Assembly (NCBI GenBank): GCA_002682825.1
Contig: NOKP01000003.1
Coordinates: 1,240,001-1,304,000, forward strand
DNA: 64,000 bases
From: Neonectria sp. B-13
Lineage: Eukaryota > Ascomycota > Sordariomycetes > Hypocreales > Nectriaceae
Direction: 5' to 3'
Shown here one piece after another: positions 1 to 11,736 of this stretch (within the stretch, counting starts at the first letter, position 1; every line of letters starts with the position of its first letter). A program made the translations under genes and the position numbers. The notes beneath the pieces are model-generated. The model searched no databases. It saw only the letters and a program-made list of their open reading frames with translations, and was not told the origin of the DNA.

Positions 1-258
1 TAAGCTGGACATGGATCCAGTGGCTGCCCCGCCCTAACTAAAAGCTTCAGCCCACCATCCTGGAAGCCGGAGCTAACAGGCTCCCACTCCCTTTTCCCGT
101 CGACTTCAACCAACAGCAAAATAGGCATCCACAGGTTTCTTCCTCTCGACAACACCAAGCCAGCACTTACCAGCCAGCAGTCCAACCCTCACAATCCAAC
201 CCTCACCGAAATCTCCTAACCATCGCTCGCACCGGAGCCGGAGCCGGAGTCGCTACAG

Positions 259-1236
259 ATGGAGGCAAACGCCATGTTCCAAGCCTCCATCGCCAACAAC
301 GCCATCGCGGCTGCGCCCTACACCCGCCGTCCTCCCAGCCCGCCCTTCATCCACATTCCCCCAACCGGCCAGGGCACCGCCGACAACCGACCGCCCATCC
401 TCATGCCGTCGTATGCCAACGTCAACTCCAGCCAGCTGACCAGCGCCGACCTCGACATCATCACCCAGAACGCTACCCAGGTGGCCACCGACCGCGCCGC
501 CGACTGGTCCTACGAACAGCGCCGCGAGGCCCAGCCGCTGCTCGATTTCCTCTACCTCGGACCCAATAGCGTCGTTCGCGATCATGCTTTTCTGGAGCGC
601 GAGGGCATCACCATGATCCTCATCGCCCGCGACGCCCGCATGGCTAGCACCCCGCTCATGAGTATCCAAAAGGCCGCCCAAGCACTAAAACTCGAAACCC
701 ACTACGTCAACATCGAGGGCCCCCACCAGATGATCAGCGACTTCGCCAAGACCATCTGCGTCATCAACGACCACCTACTCTCCGTCTATCACAGCCAGGC
801 TCGGGGCAAGAACCAGGAAGGTCACTTGATCGTCGAGCCCTCCTCGTTCCGCCGTGGCAAGGTCCTCATCACCTGCGAGACTGGCAACGACCGCTCCGCT
901 GCTATTGCGGCTGCCTACATAATGGCCATGTTCGGCAAGGGCATGGTGATGACGGTGCAGTTCATCTGCATCCAACGCTTCTGCTGCTGCTTCGACGAGG
1001 ACGTCAAGCGCAAACTCCAGTCCTGGGAGGATATTCTCCAGGCGCGGTCCCAGGTTGCACAATCCATTTCGCCTTTGGCACCTGGCGCCTTTGGCACCCC
1101 GCCACACGCGAAGCGTCATATCGACGAGATCATGGACTTGGACGATCTATCCGTGGACGCTGCGAATGGGGCAATCACGGACCGGGATCGATTCGCGGGA
1201 AGAGATGCATTTGCGCCCTTTGTGGATCAGATGTGA
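259..1236 (+). CDS. Dual-specificity-phosphatase-like protein (single exon)
   Basis: This 325-residue protein has a disordered, Pro-rich first ~90 residues and then a DSP/PTP-like fold starting near the LLDFLYLGP segment. The P-loop reads C-E-T-G-N-D-R-S with Cys206 and Arg212, so the CX5R signature of cysteine phosphatases is intact, followed by the usual helix (AAIAAAYIMAMFG). The residue before Cys206 is Thr where classical enzymes have His, and I see no clear general-acid Asp in the segment (IEGPHQMISDF) where one would be expected. It could therefore be a slow phosphatase or a STYX-like phospho-binding protein. The Cys-rich stretch FCCCFDEDV sits where active DSPs have the R-R-x-x-x-x-P region. 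The ATG follows a CA-rich leader, and no intron is needed. Family assignment is fairly firm; activity is inference. Confidence 0.85.
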   Translation: MEANAMFQASIANNAIAAAPYTRRPPSPPFIHIPPTGQGTADNRPPILMPSYANVNSSQLTSADLDIITQNATQVATDRAADWSYEQRREAQPLLDFLYLGPNSVVRDHAFLEREGITMILIARDARMASTPLMSIQKAAQALKLETHYVNIEGPHQMISDFAKTICVINDHLLSVYHSQARGKNQEGHLIVEPSSFRRGKVLITCETGNDRSAAIAAAYIMAMFGKGMVMTVQFICIQRFCCCFDEDVKRKLQSWEDILQARSQVAQSISPLAPGAFGTPPHAKRHIDEIMDLDDLSVDAANGAITDRDRFAGRDAFAPFVDQM

Positions 1237-2187
1237 CCTACACTTGCATGATGACGCAGCGAGCGGCTCTCCGATTTGGTAGGTAGCATATAAACTAGAG
1301 GGCTTTGTATTTGGGGGCGTTCAGGGGTGACCAGTGTAATATGTTTGTTTAGATACCCGGGATTACTACAATCTCTTGTTGCTTGAGGGCCCGGAACACA
1401 GCGATGTGAGGCATACTACAAGAGGAAATGACTAGATTAGGACGAGTTGGTTGTCAGACCAGCCATCAATCAGGAACTGAATTGTGGACATGAACTTCGT
1501 TGACGTGAGAGGTTCCAGCCAGACCGCAACATTCAAGAGATTAAAGGCAGTTCAGATTCAACTTACCCCAGACACTATAGTTTATTGACAGCCCAATGGA
1601 CTACCATATTAGGTTTCGTATATGCAGTCCATGCGACTTCTGTCTGTCTGCAGGCATCCGCGGATATCCTCAGGTCTTCATCACAATATCACTTAAAGTT
1701 GACTACAGCTCCAAGAATGAATAAGTTGCCATATTCATCGAGTCCATTATTCCTCTCTGTTCATTCTTGCGCACAACAGAAGCCATTCATCTCCTGTGAG
1801 TTCCTCCTGATTGGGTACTGAGGTGCAGCTAATTGGCCTTGATTCACTGACCATGATTCACTGACAGTCTCAATATTGGTCGATCCGGCAACACACCTAA
1901 GCCATTCACACCTATTCACTATTGCGCCGGCTTCTTTCGTCTGTTGACGACGCGCCGCGGGGCTCGACGCGTCCTCGCCGTCCCTTACTGTCTCTTCACC
2001 CTCAGAGCACACATCTCACCGCGATACTCACTTCGACATTGTCTTCCTTTCATACTGAGCTAGCAATGCGCTCTCATGTTTCCCTCCTTTATAACCTCTC
2101 ACTCATTCTGAGCTCTGAATCTCACATCCTCTCACAACTCGATTGCGTTGCCTAACCGAGTGGTCATCCCACGACGCCAGCAGGAGA
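1237..2187. other. Intergenic, 951 bp
   Basis: This is the 3' flank of the phosphatase-like gene and the 5' flank of the next gene. It contains only short open frames with no family resemblance and no coding-like composition. The last ~250 bp are pyrimidine-rich and are probably leader of the following gene. Confidence 0.6.
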
Positions 2188-5100
2188 ATGGCTAGCCCAT
2201 GGCTTCCTGACCCAACGCTGAGCCATCAGTCGTCTCCGGATCCTGTACGAGAACCCAATTGCCATTCCCAATTCCACCCAGTGAACATTGTTGACCCTCT
2301 TCTGTCTCAGGTCTCGGAGGCTCCAGCGTCACCGCAAAGTTGCGATTCGGTCGTGTATGCGCCTGCCGTACCCGGCACTCCGCTAGCGACGACTTCATGC
2401 GAGTCACCTTTTGGCACGACATATACTACGCGTTGCCTACCTCTTGGGCATGAACCTTATACCGCATATTCCATAGAGCACAGTGATATGACCAATTTGG
2501 TATCTCCAGGTGGGTGAAACCATCGCGACCTCCTGTTGCTCTGTCCTAATGTCCGCTAGGTTCCCCTGAATGCGCATACGACGACCTCGGGATCAACTTC
2601 GACATGATCAGACTCTCGGATATTCAAGCAAGTGTAGACTCACTTGCTCATCCCCTCGTCACAAAGCTCCCAGCCCGTGGTCTTACGTACCCTGAAAAGA
2701 GCGTTGTGAGCACCATCTTCAACCAAGATCTGATCGACTGGGGCTCTAACTCAGACGGGCCTGAGCAGAATCGTTCCTCTACTCATGTACCGATACGATG
2801 TGATTCCTGTATGGCACCCTCTTCTGACGGAGACGAGCCTCGTCCCATCGCCTGGGATGACCTCACCTGGGGCATCAAATGGATCATCCTCAAGATCCTC
2901 GACGCCAAACACCGCTTCGCCAAGACCGTCTCCATTACTCTCCGTCTCACCCGCCAGCAAGTCCATGAATTCATCGACGTATACACCAAAGAATACCAGC
3001 ATTGGCAGGTGTACGAGAATAAAGTCCAAAAGATCCCTTGGGATGACTTGCGCTTACACGCTCACGAGTCGAATAAGACCGTGGTCGATGTCATCCACGA
3101 GCACCGTCCCCGGCTGAGTACGGACCGGATCTCGCAGCAAGCCATCGAGATTGGGTGTTCGTTCCTGCGCAACAATCGACTGGAGGAGTATGTGCGCGAG
3201 CTTGAAGCCTGGTCCGGGGTGGGCACAGTGGACTTCTTGTCGTTGAGGGTGGAGGGCGACATCCTTCAGGATTGTGTCGATCGCAAGTCGGTCAAGAATG
3301 CCATTGATACGGGCATGCTGGACTTAGACTCGTTCCGAAAGCGTCTGGCTCCGAAGCCAGACCCTCCGCTTCCGCGACCTGGGAGTCCATTCTTGGGGAC
3401 TCTGAAGGAGAGACTGTCAACGCCCGATGACCCAGAGGAGGTAATAGAGCCGCTAGACCAGGCCACCGCCGAGCAAATGGCAAGAGAGAATCGGCAGAAC
3501 TCATCGAGGACTCACCTCAAGCTCAAAGGAGCACCAAGTACAAGCTGCTTGACGCCCCAAGTCTCGTCAAGAGAGCTCGGCAAGGGTGCCCAGTCGCGAC
3601 ATGAGCGCGAACTGAACAGCGCCGTCTGTCGCCAATATCCTGATTGCTTCCGCTTCATCGACGGCAATCTTGTTTCTACCCTGGTCGAGGAAGACCGGCC
3701 TGCAAAGCCGTTCCGACGAGCAGCAGAGCTGCGTCCGCCTCAGACCGGCAACGATCAGAAGAATGTCCAGGGGGTGACTACGGCGTCTACTCAGGGGAAG
3801 CCGGCTCGCCCAACTTGCCGCAATGGACAGAAGGATCCGTCTGTGAAGCGAGGGAGAGCCCAGGCTGCGCGTGTAACAAAGCTTCCCGGTGTCGAAAGCC
3901 AGCCAGGCACGAACAAGGCGAACAAGGGTGACAAGCCCAAGCAAGCCCAGAACAAGGGGCGCCCAGCAGCGCTTACAGCACATCTTCCACCTCCAACCCA
4001 AACACCCCAGGAGTCTATGTCCACGTTGGCAAGCTCCATCGCAAGGGTTTCCGACCACTTGGATCGACGCTTGGCGCCCATGATTGAGAGTGGCTTTTCA
4101 GCTGGATACAAGGCCATCAAGTCTTCGTTCAACACTCCAAACAACATCTTCGGCCAACAGAATAGCCGACCTCGGGCGGGACCTGGGGCTTACAGACAGG
4201 CAGCAAAACCTGTTCCATCCGAGGAACTCCGCGATCTTCTCAACATTAATTTTGTGGCGCACGCCAAGCAGACTACCCAGGAGGACCAGGATCGCAACAC
4301 GCGTACTATCTCGACAGAACCCGACGACGATGATGACGATGAGCCTGAAGAGGTTGTCGTCCGAGAAGCTGAGAATGACTCGGACTACCAACCGAAGAGT
4401 TCGCGGAAGAGGAAAGCCCCCAAGAGAGCTGCCGGCAGCTCTGCACGGAATAATGGACACTCAGAGGATCAAGTTGAGAACGAGATCACCACCGGAAACC
4501 AAGAGAAAACACCGGCCAAGGGGCGTCGGGGCAAGAAGGAGGATGCCGAGGTAAGTACTTCACCTGGAAATAAATCCCAGACTAACCATGAGTACCACAG
4601 CATCCATCGCAGTTTGTATCCCCTAGAGGATCTCAAAGGCCTGTCCCACGAAGATGGTTGAAGGCATCGCCCCCAAGTCGTATTAAGAGCAACGATTCCG
4701 ATCGACGCGTGGAAAGCGGGCGCCCCTTGTCTGCCACCGGCACTGGACATGAAGTCCAGGTTCCACCCACTCCAACGCTGATCAAGCACGAACCTCTTTT
4801 TGGCATGCACCGAACCACACTGCTCTCCGGCCCTCTGAACCGCACCGACAAAGCCTTCTACGCCTGGTCTGCCGACGAGGCAACCTTTGCCGCCATCTCC
4901 AGCAGGGCCCGTTTCGCAGAGAGAGCTGATCGCATCGTTCCACCTCCAGAAGAAATTCCAGCCAGCACAGAGGATCCAGCTGAGCATTTCCAGGTGCTAA
5001 AGAACATGAAGCGAGAGTTTGCTGGAGTTGAGCAGAGCCAGAAGGCGAGCGTGGCCCAAGACGCCAGAGAGGCCAGGTTCGCGGGTTGCGCCGACGTGGC

Positions 5101-5266
5101 CTTGTACGCTGGGCAAGCTGAGGAGGCTTTCTTCGCTCTGAACTTTACAGGAGCCACAGAGGCTGGGAGTAATGAGGGCGAGGAGGTTTGTGTACAAGTT
5201 GAGGAACAAAAGGGGGATGTCGAGGATGAGGATACGCCAATGCCTGACGCTTCTGGCGAAGTCTGA
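2188..5266 (+). CDS. Unidentified large, probably nuclear protein (3 exons, 992 aa)
   Basis: Exons are 2188-2509, 2560-4550 and 4601-5266. The introns are 50 bp each; the second has GTAAGT, an ACTAAC branch point and CACAG. Phases join exactly, giving 992 residues. I do not recognise the family. The N-terminal ~110 residues are Ser/Pro-rich. A compact, probably helical region follows (from about residue 200, DLTWGIKWIILK, through LEEYVRELEAWSG). The middle is disordered and basic (NKGDKPKQAQNKGR). Near residues 693-710 there is an acidic run of Asp and Glu followed by a basic cluster (SSRKRKAPKRAAG) that looks like a nuclear localisation signal. The C-terminal 140 residues repeat an aromatic/Ala pattern (AFYAW, ATFAA, ARFAE, REFAG, ARFAG, ALYAG, AFFAL). 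Nuclear location is inferred from the basic cluster. The start chosen is the first ATG in the open frame. Confidence 0.82.
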
Positions 5267-6146
5267 GACACGTTACCAGTGTTTCCGGGTGGAGCTTACT
5301 TCCTTGCTTGATGTGGTTCCTACTAAGCGATAGGATCCGTGTTGTATGTCTACAGGATTGCTCGGCGGAATGGCTTTTGTAAGTGAACCGGAGGGCAACA
5401 TGTTGGTTGGACGAGCATTTAGGGTAGCGTGGTTTGCCCTCGACTCGATGAGACGATACGACGATACGAAGCAATGCGCAACGGAGGGATTACAGATAGC
5501 CTTCAGTTGGAAAATAACTGCATAATAATGGAAACGTATTAGGATTTCATTGACTTAGAGAGTGTGTGCGGAATGGCATGGTTGTGAGTCAAGCAACACC
5601 GGTCTTGAAGCTAGCGTAAGAACAGGAAACCAATAGCAAGAATAACATATAATACAATGTTTAATTGACGAAGTAAGTAATATGATTAGATTAAACCTTG
5701 TTATTTGAATTAAAGCAAAAGAATCCCAGTGCGATCATGTAGTGGCCCGCATCTTTCGAAACCATCTCGTGACAGCATTGTTTGCTGAACAATCTCGGCC
5801 ACTGCAACTACCCGCTCACCGCACAGCACAGACGAGATACACACAAACCAGCTTCTTGGTTCGCCTGATCCTAAGAGAAGGATTTTCGCTGTTCAAGTCC
5901 TTAGGGTAATCATGTGATCAGGGAAAAGGCCGAAGTACTTATGATGTGGTGGCTTTTGTTGCTTTTGCTCGCCAGCTGCCCGCCGTCTGCCTGCCTCGTA
6001 AGGCTGCGCTTGAGCACTTGACCTCTCTACCTTGCACCTACAACCTCCATCTCAATATTCAAGTGCATGACCAAGCTGAGTCGTGGGTTTGTCTAAGGGC
6101 TTTCCTCTTTCTTCAACAACGTCGCTATTTCCGTTGCATCGCCACG
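5267..6146. other. Intergenic, 880 bp, upstream of dcl1
   Basis: The first ~200 bp are 3' flank of the preceding gene. Positions about 5520-5720 are AT-rich and hold no coding frame. The segment before 6147 is a pyrimidine-rich leader for dcl1; an open frame in the dcl1 phase extends up to 5946 but lacks an upstream ATG in good context, so I start dcl1 at 6147. Confidence 0.6.
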
Positions 6147-9100
6147 ATGGATCTCGACGACCTCATTAGCTTCTCGCTCCCAGCACAGATCACAACTGCT
6201 GCAACATCACCAAACTCGCCCGCGTACCCTCTCAGCACTGTTGAAAGCGGTCTCGACAATAAACAGCCGCTGAGCAACTCCCAAGCCGCCACATCAACAA
6301 CCCCAGTCGACGAGCTTGAAGACGAGCCTGAGGACATCGAATCCGACGACGACGCATACCGTCTGATAGTTAACCCTGAACGAACAAGAAGGGTAACGGA
6401 GAAGAAACGCCTCGACACTGCAGCTTTCCAATCATGGATTGCCAAAAACCAACGCGAGGTTACCACGAATTCCAAGCATTCGGCCAGGGACCTTGCATAT
6501 CAGTCTGTCGCTCATTTGGTCAAGGAAAGCGAGGACAGGAAGATCATCGCAACTCCAAGAGAGTACCAGGTCGAGTTGTTTGAGCGGGCCAAGACGAAGA
6601 ACACCATCGTGGTTCTGGACACCGGTATGCCGCCCCCTTCTCGGCAGTTGCCCTTCTGACAGCTTTAGGCTCCGGAAAGACACTTATCGCGGCTCTTCTT
6701 TTGAGACACACTCTCGAACAAGAACTGGAAGACCGCGCCGTTGGAAAGCCTAAGAAAGTCGCCTTCTTCTTGGTCGAGAAGGTCGCCCTGTGCTTCCAGC
6801 AGTATGCCGTCCTCAACTGCAACCTAGAGCATCCCATTACCAAGTTCTTCGGTGACATGACGGGCATAATGAAAACCAAAGAGTTCTGGGATACGCAGTT
6901 TAGCGAAAACATGGTTGTAGTCTGCACGGCCCAGATCCTCCTTGATTGTCTCGACAATGGCTTCATCAGAATGAGCCAGGTCAACTTGCTCATCTTCGAC
7001 GAAGCCCACCACACGAAGAAGAACCACCCGTACGCTCGCATCATCAAAAACCACTACATCCGCGAGGCTCAAGAGCGACCTCGGATCCTGGGCATGACGG
7101 CTTCGCCCGTCGACTGTCGAACCAAGGACGTCAAAGTGGCAGCTGCCGAGCTGGAAAGCATGCTCTGCAGCGAGATCGCGACCATCTCCGACGAGGTTAT
7201 GACGGATACCGACGCGCAGAGACAGAAGGTCGTTGAAACCAAAGAGACGTACGAGAGACTGGATTTCCCCGAGGATTCCACAACCCAGCTGTGGCGCCAG
7301 ATCTCCGAACACGTATCGCACAACGCCCAATTCCGCGCCCTGCTCGAGTTCACCAAGGAAGCGTCTTCCACCCTTGGCCGCTGGTGCGCCGACCGGTATT
7401 GGAAACTCCTCATCACCGACAGCGAGATGACGCGCCTCGCAGCCAGGACCGACCGGGACTTTGCGCAGGACTTTGCGTCGACGCAGGCGGAGCGAGCGAC
7501 GGATGCCATCCGAACGGTGCAGCAGATGATTGAGGATCATGAGTTGGGGACTGCTGAACCGGGATCGATGGACCTGTCTTCCAAGGTCAGGCAGCTGCAT
7601 AGTATTCTTCGAGAGGCATTCAGCGACTACGGCACAAGCCGCTGCATTGTCTTTGTGGAAAAGAGATACACAGCTTGTCTTCTCGCAGATCTGTTTAAGC
7701 AGTCAGAAATGCGGATTCCAGGAATGATGGTCTCATACATGGTACATCACAAAACAACCCCTCGAGTCTATCAAGATCATTGCTAACATGTCCGCAGGTT
7801 GGCTGTCAGTCTACCACCTCAAACCTCGGCAACATGTCCTTTCGTGACCAAGTCTTGACCCTCCAGCGATTCAAACGGGGCGAAACCAACTGCCTGTTCG
7901 CCACGCCCGTCGCCGAGGAGGGCATCGATATTCCCCAATGCGATCTAGTCATCCGCTTCGACCTCTACAACTCGGTCATCCAGTACCTGCAGTCCAAGGG
8001 TCGAGCCCGGCAGGACAACTCGCGGTACATCAGCATGGTAGAGGAAGGAAACATGAAGCACCTGCGCGGCCTCTACCAGGCAACGCGAGATGCCTCTGCT
8101 CTTCGCCGCTTCTGCTCCGCTCTCCCCGCCGACCGCAAGCTGCAGGACCAGAGCATCGACGCCGCGGCAGCCGCGCAGTTCGAACAGGCCGGCCAGAAGG
8201 TCTACGAAGTGCCGTCCACTGGGGCGCGCCTCACATACCCCCACAGCCTCGACGTATTGGCCAGGTTTGTATCCTCCCTATCGCCGGCGGAAACGAGCCT
8301 GAAGCCTGAGTTCATCGTCACCACGTTTGGGTCCAGGTTCGTCGCCGATGTCATCCTTCCCGACTCCTCGCCCATCAAGTCCATGTCTGGCTTTCCGCAG
8401 CGGAGCAAGATGCTGGCTCGGTGCTCCGCGGCGTTCGAGGCTTGCGTGGAGCTGATACAAAAGACGTATATCAACGAGCATTTCCAGCCCGTTTTCGTTA
8501 AAAGGTTACCAGCAATGCGCAACGCCCGGCTGGCGGTCAGCTCCAACAAGAAGGCCGATTACAAGATGCTTCTCAAGCCAAATATGTGGTGCGAGGTAGG
8601 CACAGAGATTCCGTCCGAGTTATTTATCACGGCGATCACGCTCGAGAACCCAAATGCCTTGGGACGTCACAGCCGACCACTACTTCTGCTTTCGCGGCAG
8701 AAAATTCACCAGCTGCCGAACATCCCTCTGTTCTTCGGTAATGGCAACTCGTCTTTGGCGAAACTGGCTACGAGCGAGGAGCCTGTCAGTGTGACGGAGA
8801 TGGATGTCCAGGGGCTTGCTACGTTCACGCTCAAGGTGTTTGTCGATGTATTCAGCAAGGAGTACGACGCCAGCCCGGAGGAGATTCCATACTTCCTTGC
8901 TCCCTGCATTGAGGATCATGGGCAAGTGCTGAGAGAAGGCCAAGCCCACATTGATTGGGCCGCAGTGAAGATAGTCAGGGACAACGAGAACCTCGCCTGG
9001 GAGAATGCGTCTGAAGAATTCTTCCATGACAAGTTCGTCACTGATCCATATGACGGCTCCCGAAAGCTGGTCATTAGCGGCATCAACAAGTCGCTGCGGC

Positions 9101-10993
9101 CATCGGATCCGACTCCAGCGAATGTGCCTGAGCACAAGGGCCGGGCCTACCGAGTCGTCGAGCAGACCATCAAACAGTACAGCAACAGTCTCTGGCTCAA
9201 GGCTCGCCAGAAGGCTAAGTGGCGGGACGACCAGCCCGTGGTGAATGCTGAGCTGTTGTCGCTCCGCCGCAACTTGTTGGATGAGTTTCAAGTCGACGAG
9301 GACATCAACAACGAGTGCTTCGTCATATTGGAGCCCCTCTGCGTGTCGCCGGTAAGTAAACGCACTGTTTCCCAGGCACGGCAATACTGACAACCTCCAG
9401 CTTCCCATGGACGTCGTCTCCATGGCCATGACCTTCCCTGCCATCATCCACCGCATCGACTCCGTCCTCATCTGCCTCGACGCGTGCTCCCTCCTGGGCC
9501 TCACCATCAAGCCCAGCCTTGCCCTCGAGGCCTTGACAAAGGACAGTGACAACACGGGCGACCACGACGAGGAAGACATCAACTTCCAAGCCGGCATGGG
9601 CAATAACTACGAGCGCCTGGAGTTCCTCGGCGACACGTTCCTCAAAATGGCCACGACCATCGCCCTCTTCACCCTCATCCCCGACAGCAACGAGTTCGAG
9701 TACCACGTCGAACGCATGCTCCTCATCTGCAACCAGAACCTCTTCAACCACGCCGTCGACCGCAAGCTGCAGGAGTTTGTCCGCTCCAAGGCCCTCGACC
9801 GCAGAACCTGGTACCCAGCCCTGAAGCTGAAGAAGGGAAAGGCGCCCAAGGCGGAGCTGCGGCACAACCTGGCCGACAAGTCCATCGCCGACGTCTGCGA
9901 GGCCCTCATCGGCGCCGCGTACGTCACTACCGAGGACGGGGACTTTGACATGGCTGTCAAGGCCGTGACGCAGATGGTCAAGAGTAAAAACCACCAGATG
10001 CAGAGCTTCAGCGACTACTACGTTGCATACAAGGTGCCGCCGTGGCAAGTAAGCAACAGTACCGCGGCCCAACGGTTCGTCGTCTCGCAAGTCGCCCAGG
10101 CCACCGGCTACGAGTTCTCCTCTGCGTCGCTGCTCCGGAGCGCCTTCAAGCACCCGTCGTATCCCTACGAGCCCATCCCCAACTACCAGCGCCTCGAGTT
10201 CCTGGGCGACGCCCTGCTGGACATGGCCATCGTCGACTACCTCTTCAAGCGGTATCCCGTGGCCGACCCCCAGTGGCTGACGGAGCACAAGATGGCCATG
10301 GCCTCGAACCAGTTCCTGGGCTGCGTCTGCGTCCAGCTGAAGCTCCACAAGCACCTGCTCATCACCACCGCGGCGTCCATTGGCCAGATCAGCGAATACG
10401 TCGCCGAGCTGGAGCAGGCTGAAGTCGAGGCGCGGGAAGAAGCCGACCGAGACGGCACGCCCATGCGGTGCAACTTCTGGCTCAGCGCCTTGCAGCCGCC
10501 CAAGGCGCTCCCGGACATCGTCGAGGCCTTCATCGGCGCCATGTTCGTCGACGCCAAGTACAACTACGGCGTGGTCGTAGCCTTCTTCACGCGCTTCGTG
10601 CAGCCGTACTTCGAGGACATGACGCTGTACGACACCTTCGCCAAGCGACACCCCGTAACGTTCCTGGCGCGCAAGATGCAGACGGAGCTCATGTGCACGC
10701 AGTGGCGCATCTGCACGTCCAACGTACCCTGCGCTCTCGACGAGGGCGTGCGTGCCATGACGGAGAGCGACGTGGTGTGCGCGCTGATGATCCACGGGAA
10801 CGTCTTTGCCCACGCCACGGCCAAAAGCGGGCGGTACGCCAAGATTGCAGTGGCAAAGAGGGCGCTGGAGAAGCTGAAGGAACTCGGCGACGCGGCTAAG
10901 ACGACGATGGGATGTGACTGCAAGGTCGGCGCTGATCCAGCGATCCTAGGCGGCGGAGACGACGCATGTGAGCCTTATGGGACTGCAATCTGA
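6147..10993 (+). CDS. dcl1: Dicer-like protein 1 (4 exons, 1565 aa)
   Basis: Dicer cuts long double-stranded RNA into siRNAs for RNA silencing. Exons are 6147-6624, 6669-7741, 7798-9351 and 9401-10993; introns are 44-56 bp and all phases agree. Domain order is complete. The helicase has Walker A (TGSGKT, Lys163 split across intron 1) and a DEAH box at residues 270-273. The helicase C domain (ATPVAEEGIDIPQCDLVIR, then QSKGRARQ) and a Dicer-dimerisation region follow. RNase IIIa has ERLEFLGD at 1106-1113 and DVCEALIG; RNase IIIb has RLEFLGD ending at Asp1305 and DIVEAFIG. All four acidic residues expected in each RNase III site are present. The C terminus is a dsRBD-like segment ending in a CDC motif, as in DCL1 Zn-binding tails. 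The length and the N-terminal DDDAYRLIVNPERTRRVTEKKR-type region (shortened here: AYRLIVNPERTRRV) also favour DCL1 over DCL2. A tRNA gene begins 26 bp after the stop. Confidence 0.96.
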
Positions 10994-11019
10994 GCCTAAA
11001 CGCCCATCCAGTAACTCCA

Positions 11020-11091
11020 GCCCGCTTGGCCCAGTGGTAAGGCGTCCCACTCGTAATGGGAAGATCGACGGTTCAATTCCGTCAGTGGGCA
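11020..11091 (+). tRNA. tRNA-Thr (anticodon CGT)
   Basis: A 72-nt cloverleaf with no intron. The acceptor stem GCCCGCT pairs with AGTGGGC (one G-T wobble), and the discriminator base is A. The anticodon stem TCCCA/TGGGA encloses the loop CTCGTAA, giving anticodon CGT, which reads ACG threonine codons. The T arm is GACGG-TTCAATT-CCGTC. Internal promoter boxes are present: A box TGGCCCAGTGG and B box GGTTCAATTCC. CCA is not encoded, as normal for eukaryotes. Confidence 0.97.
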
Positions 11092-11124
11092 CTCACGAGG
11101 TTACAGCTCATCAACGGGTATCTA

Positions 11125-11129
11125 TTTTT
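11125..11129 (+). terminator. Likely RNA polymerase III terminator (T5)
   Basis: This is the first run of five T residues on the sense strand after the tRNA, 33 nt beyond its mature 3' end. The distance is longer than usual, so a trailer of about 35 nt is predicted. Confidence 0.55.
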
Positions 11130-11736
11130 GCTTCTCTCTCTTTTTGCACCGGATTATTTGCTTATTCTCGTGGCGGCTGCGGCCTTGCTGTTTGTTGGTC
11201 GCATTGAATGGTTTGGGAGGTTGAAGGCGTTGCATGCGCAGCTGAATACAGGGGTACAGGACAATGCAAAGCAAAGACAGCATGAACCAAGTCAGAATGA
11301 CGAATCCATTCGTATTAGATCGCATTTCTCAGAGCTGGTGGGAACATTGAGTAGAGAGAACATAGTCATGCTACACTTGAATCATTAACAGACATGCAGC
11401 AAGCAACGTGCCTGGACATGCGTAAGATTAATTAAAACCAATGCGATGCGTGCACTTTCATCCACCGTCTACTCATAATCAATCCCCGTGTACTTCGTAC
11501 TCTGTACTTCACTGTTACTTTGTCCAGCTCCCCAATATCCCGGGTTGCCCCAGCAAGATACAAAAGAAATAACCGGTTCGTTGTCCGCCATCTAAACCAA
11601 TGCAAAGCAGCAAGCATGTCTGCCAGATCCCATGATCGACGGCCTGGCCAAGTACCCAAACTCCCTGCTAAAGACCGCCCCATCAAGAGCGCCATGCAAC
11701 CCCTAACATAAGAAATCGTAGCTAAACATATATTCT
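11130..11736. other. Intergenic, convergent 3' flanks, about 600 bp
   Basis: This lies between the tRNA and the 3' end of the minus-strand gene that ends at 11737. No coding frame with family resemblance is seen. Confidence 0.6.

Noticed and set aside
3567..4147. Minus-strand open frames of 118-163 codons
   Set aside because: They lie antisense within exon 2 of the gene at 2188-5266, whose three exons join exactly in phase.
6824..7600. A 258-codon open frame on the minus strand
   Set aside because: It is antisense to the helicase exon of dcl1, which has a full set of conserved motifs.
9323..10813. A 496-codon open frame on the minus strand
   Set aside because: It is antisense to the RNase III and dsRBD exons of dcl1. 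Strong GC bias at third positions of dcl1 removes stops from this frame; the product is Val/Gly/Asp-rich with no family resemblance.
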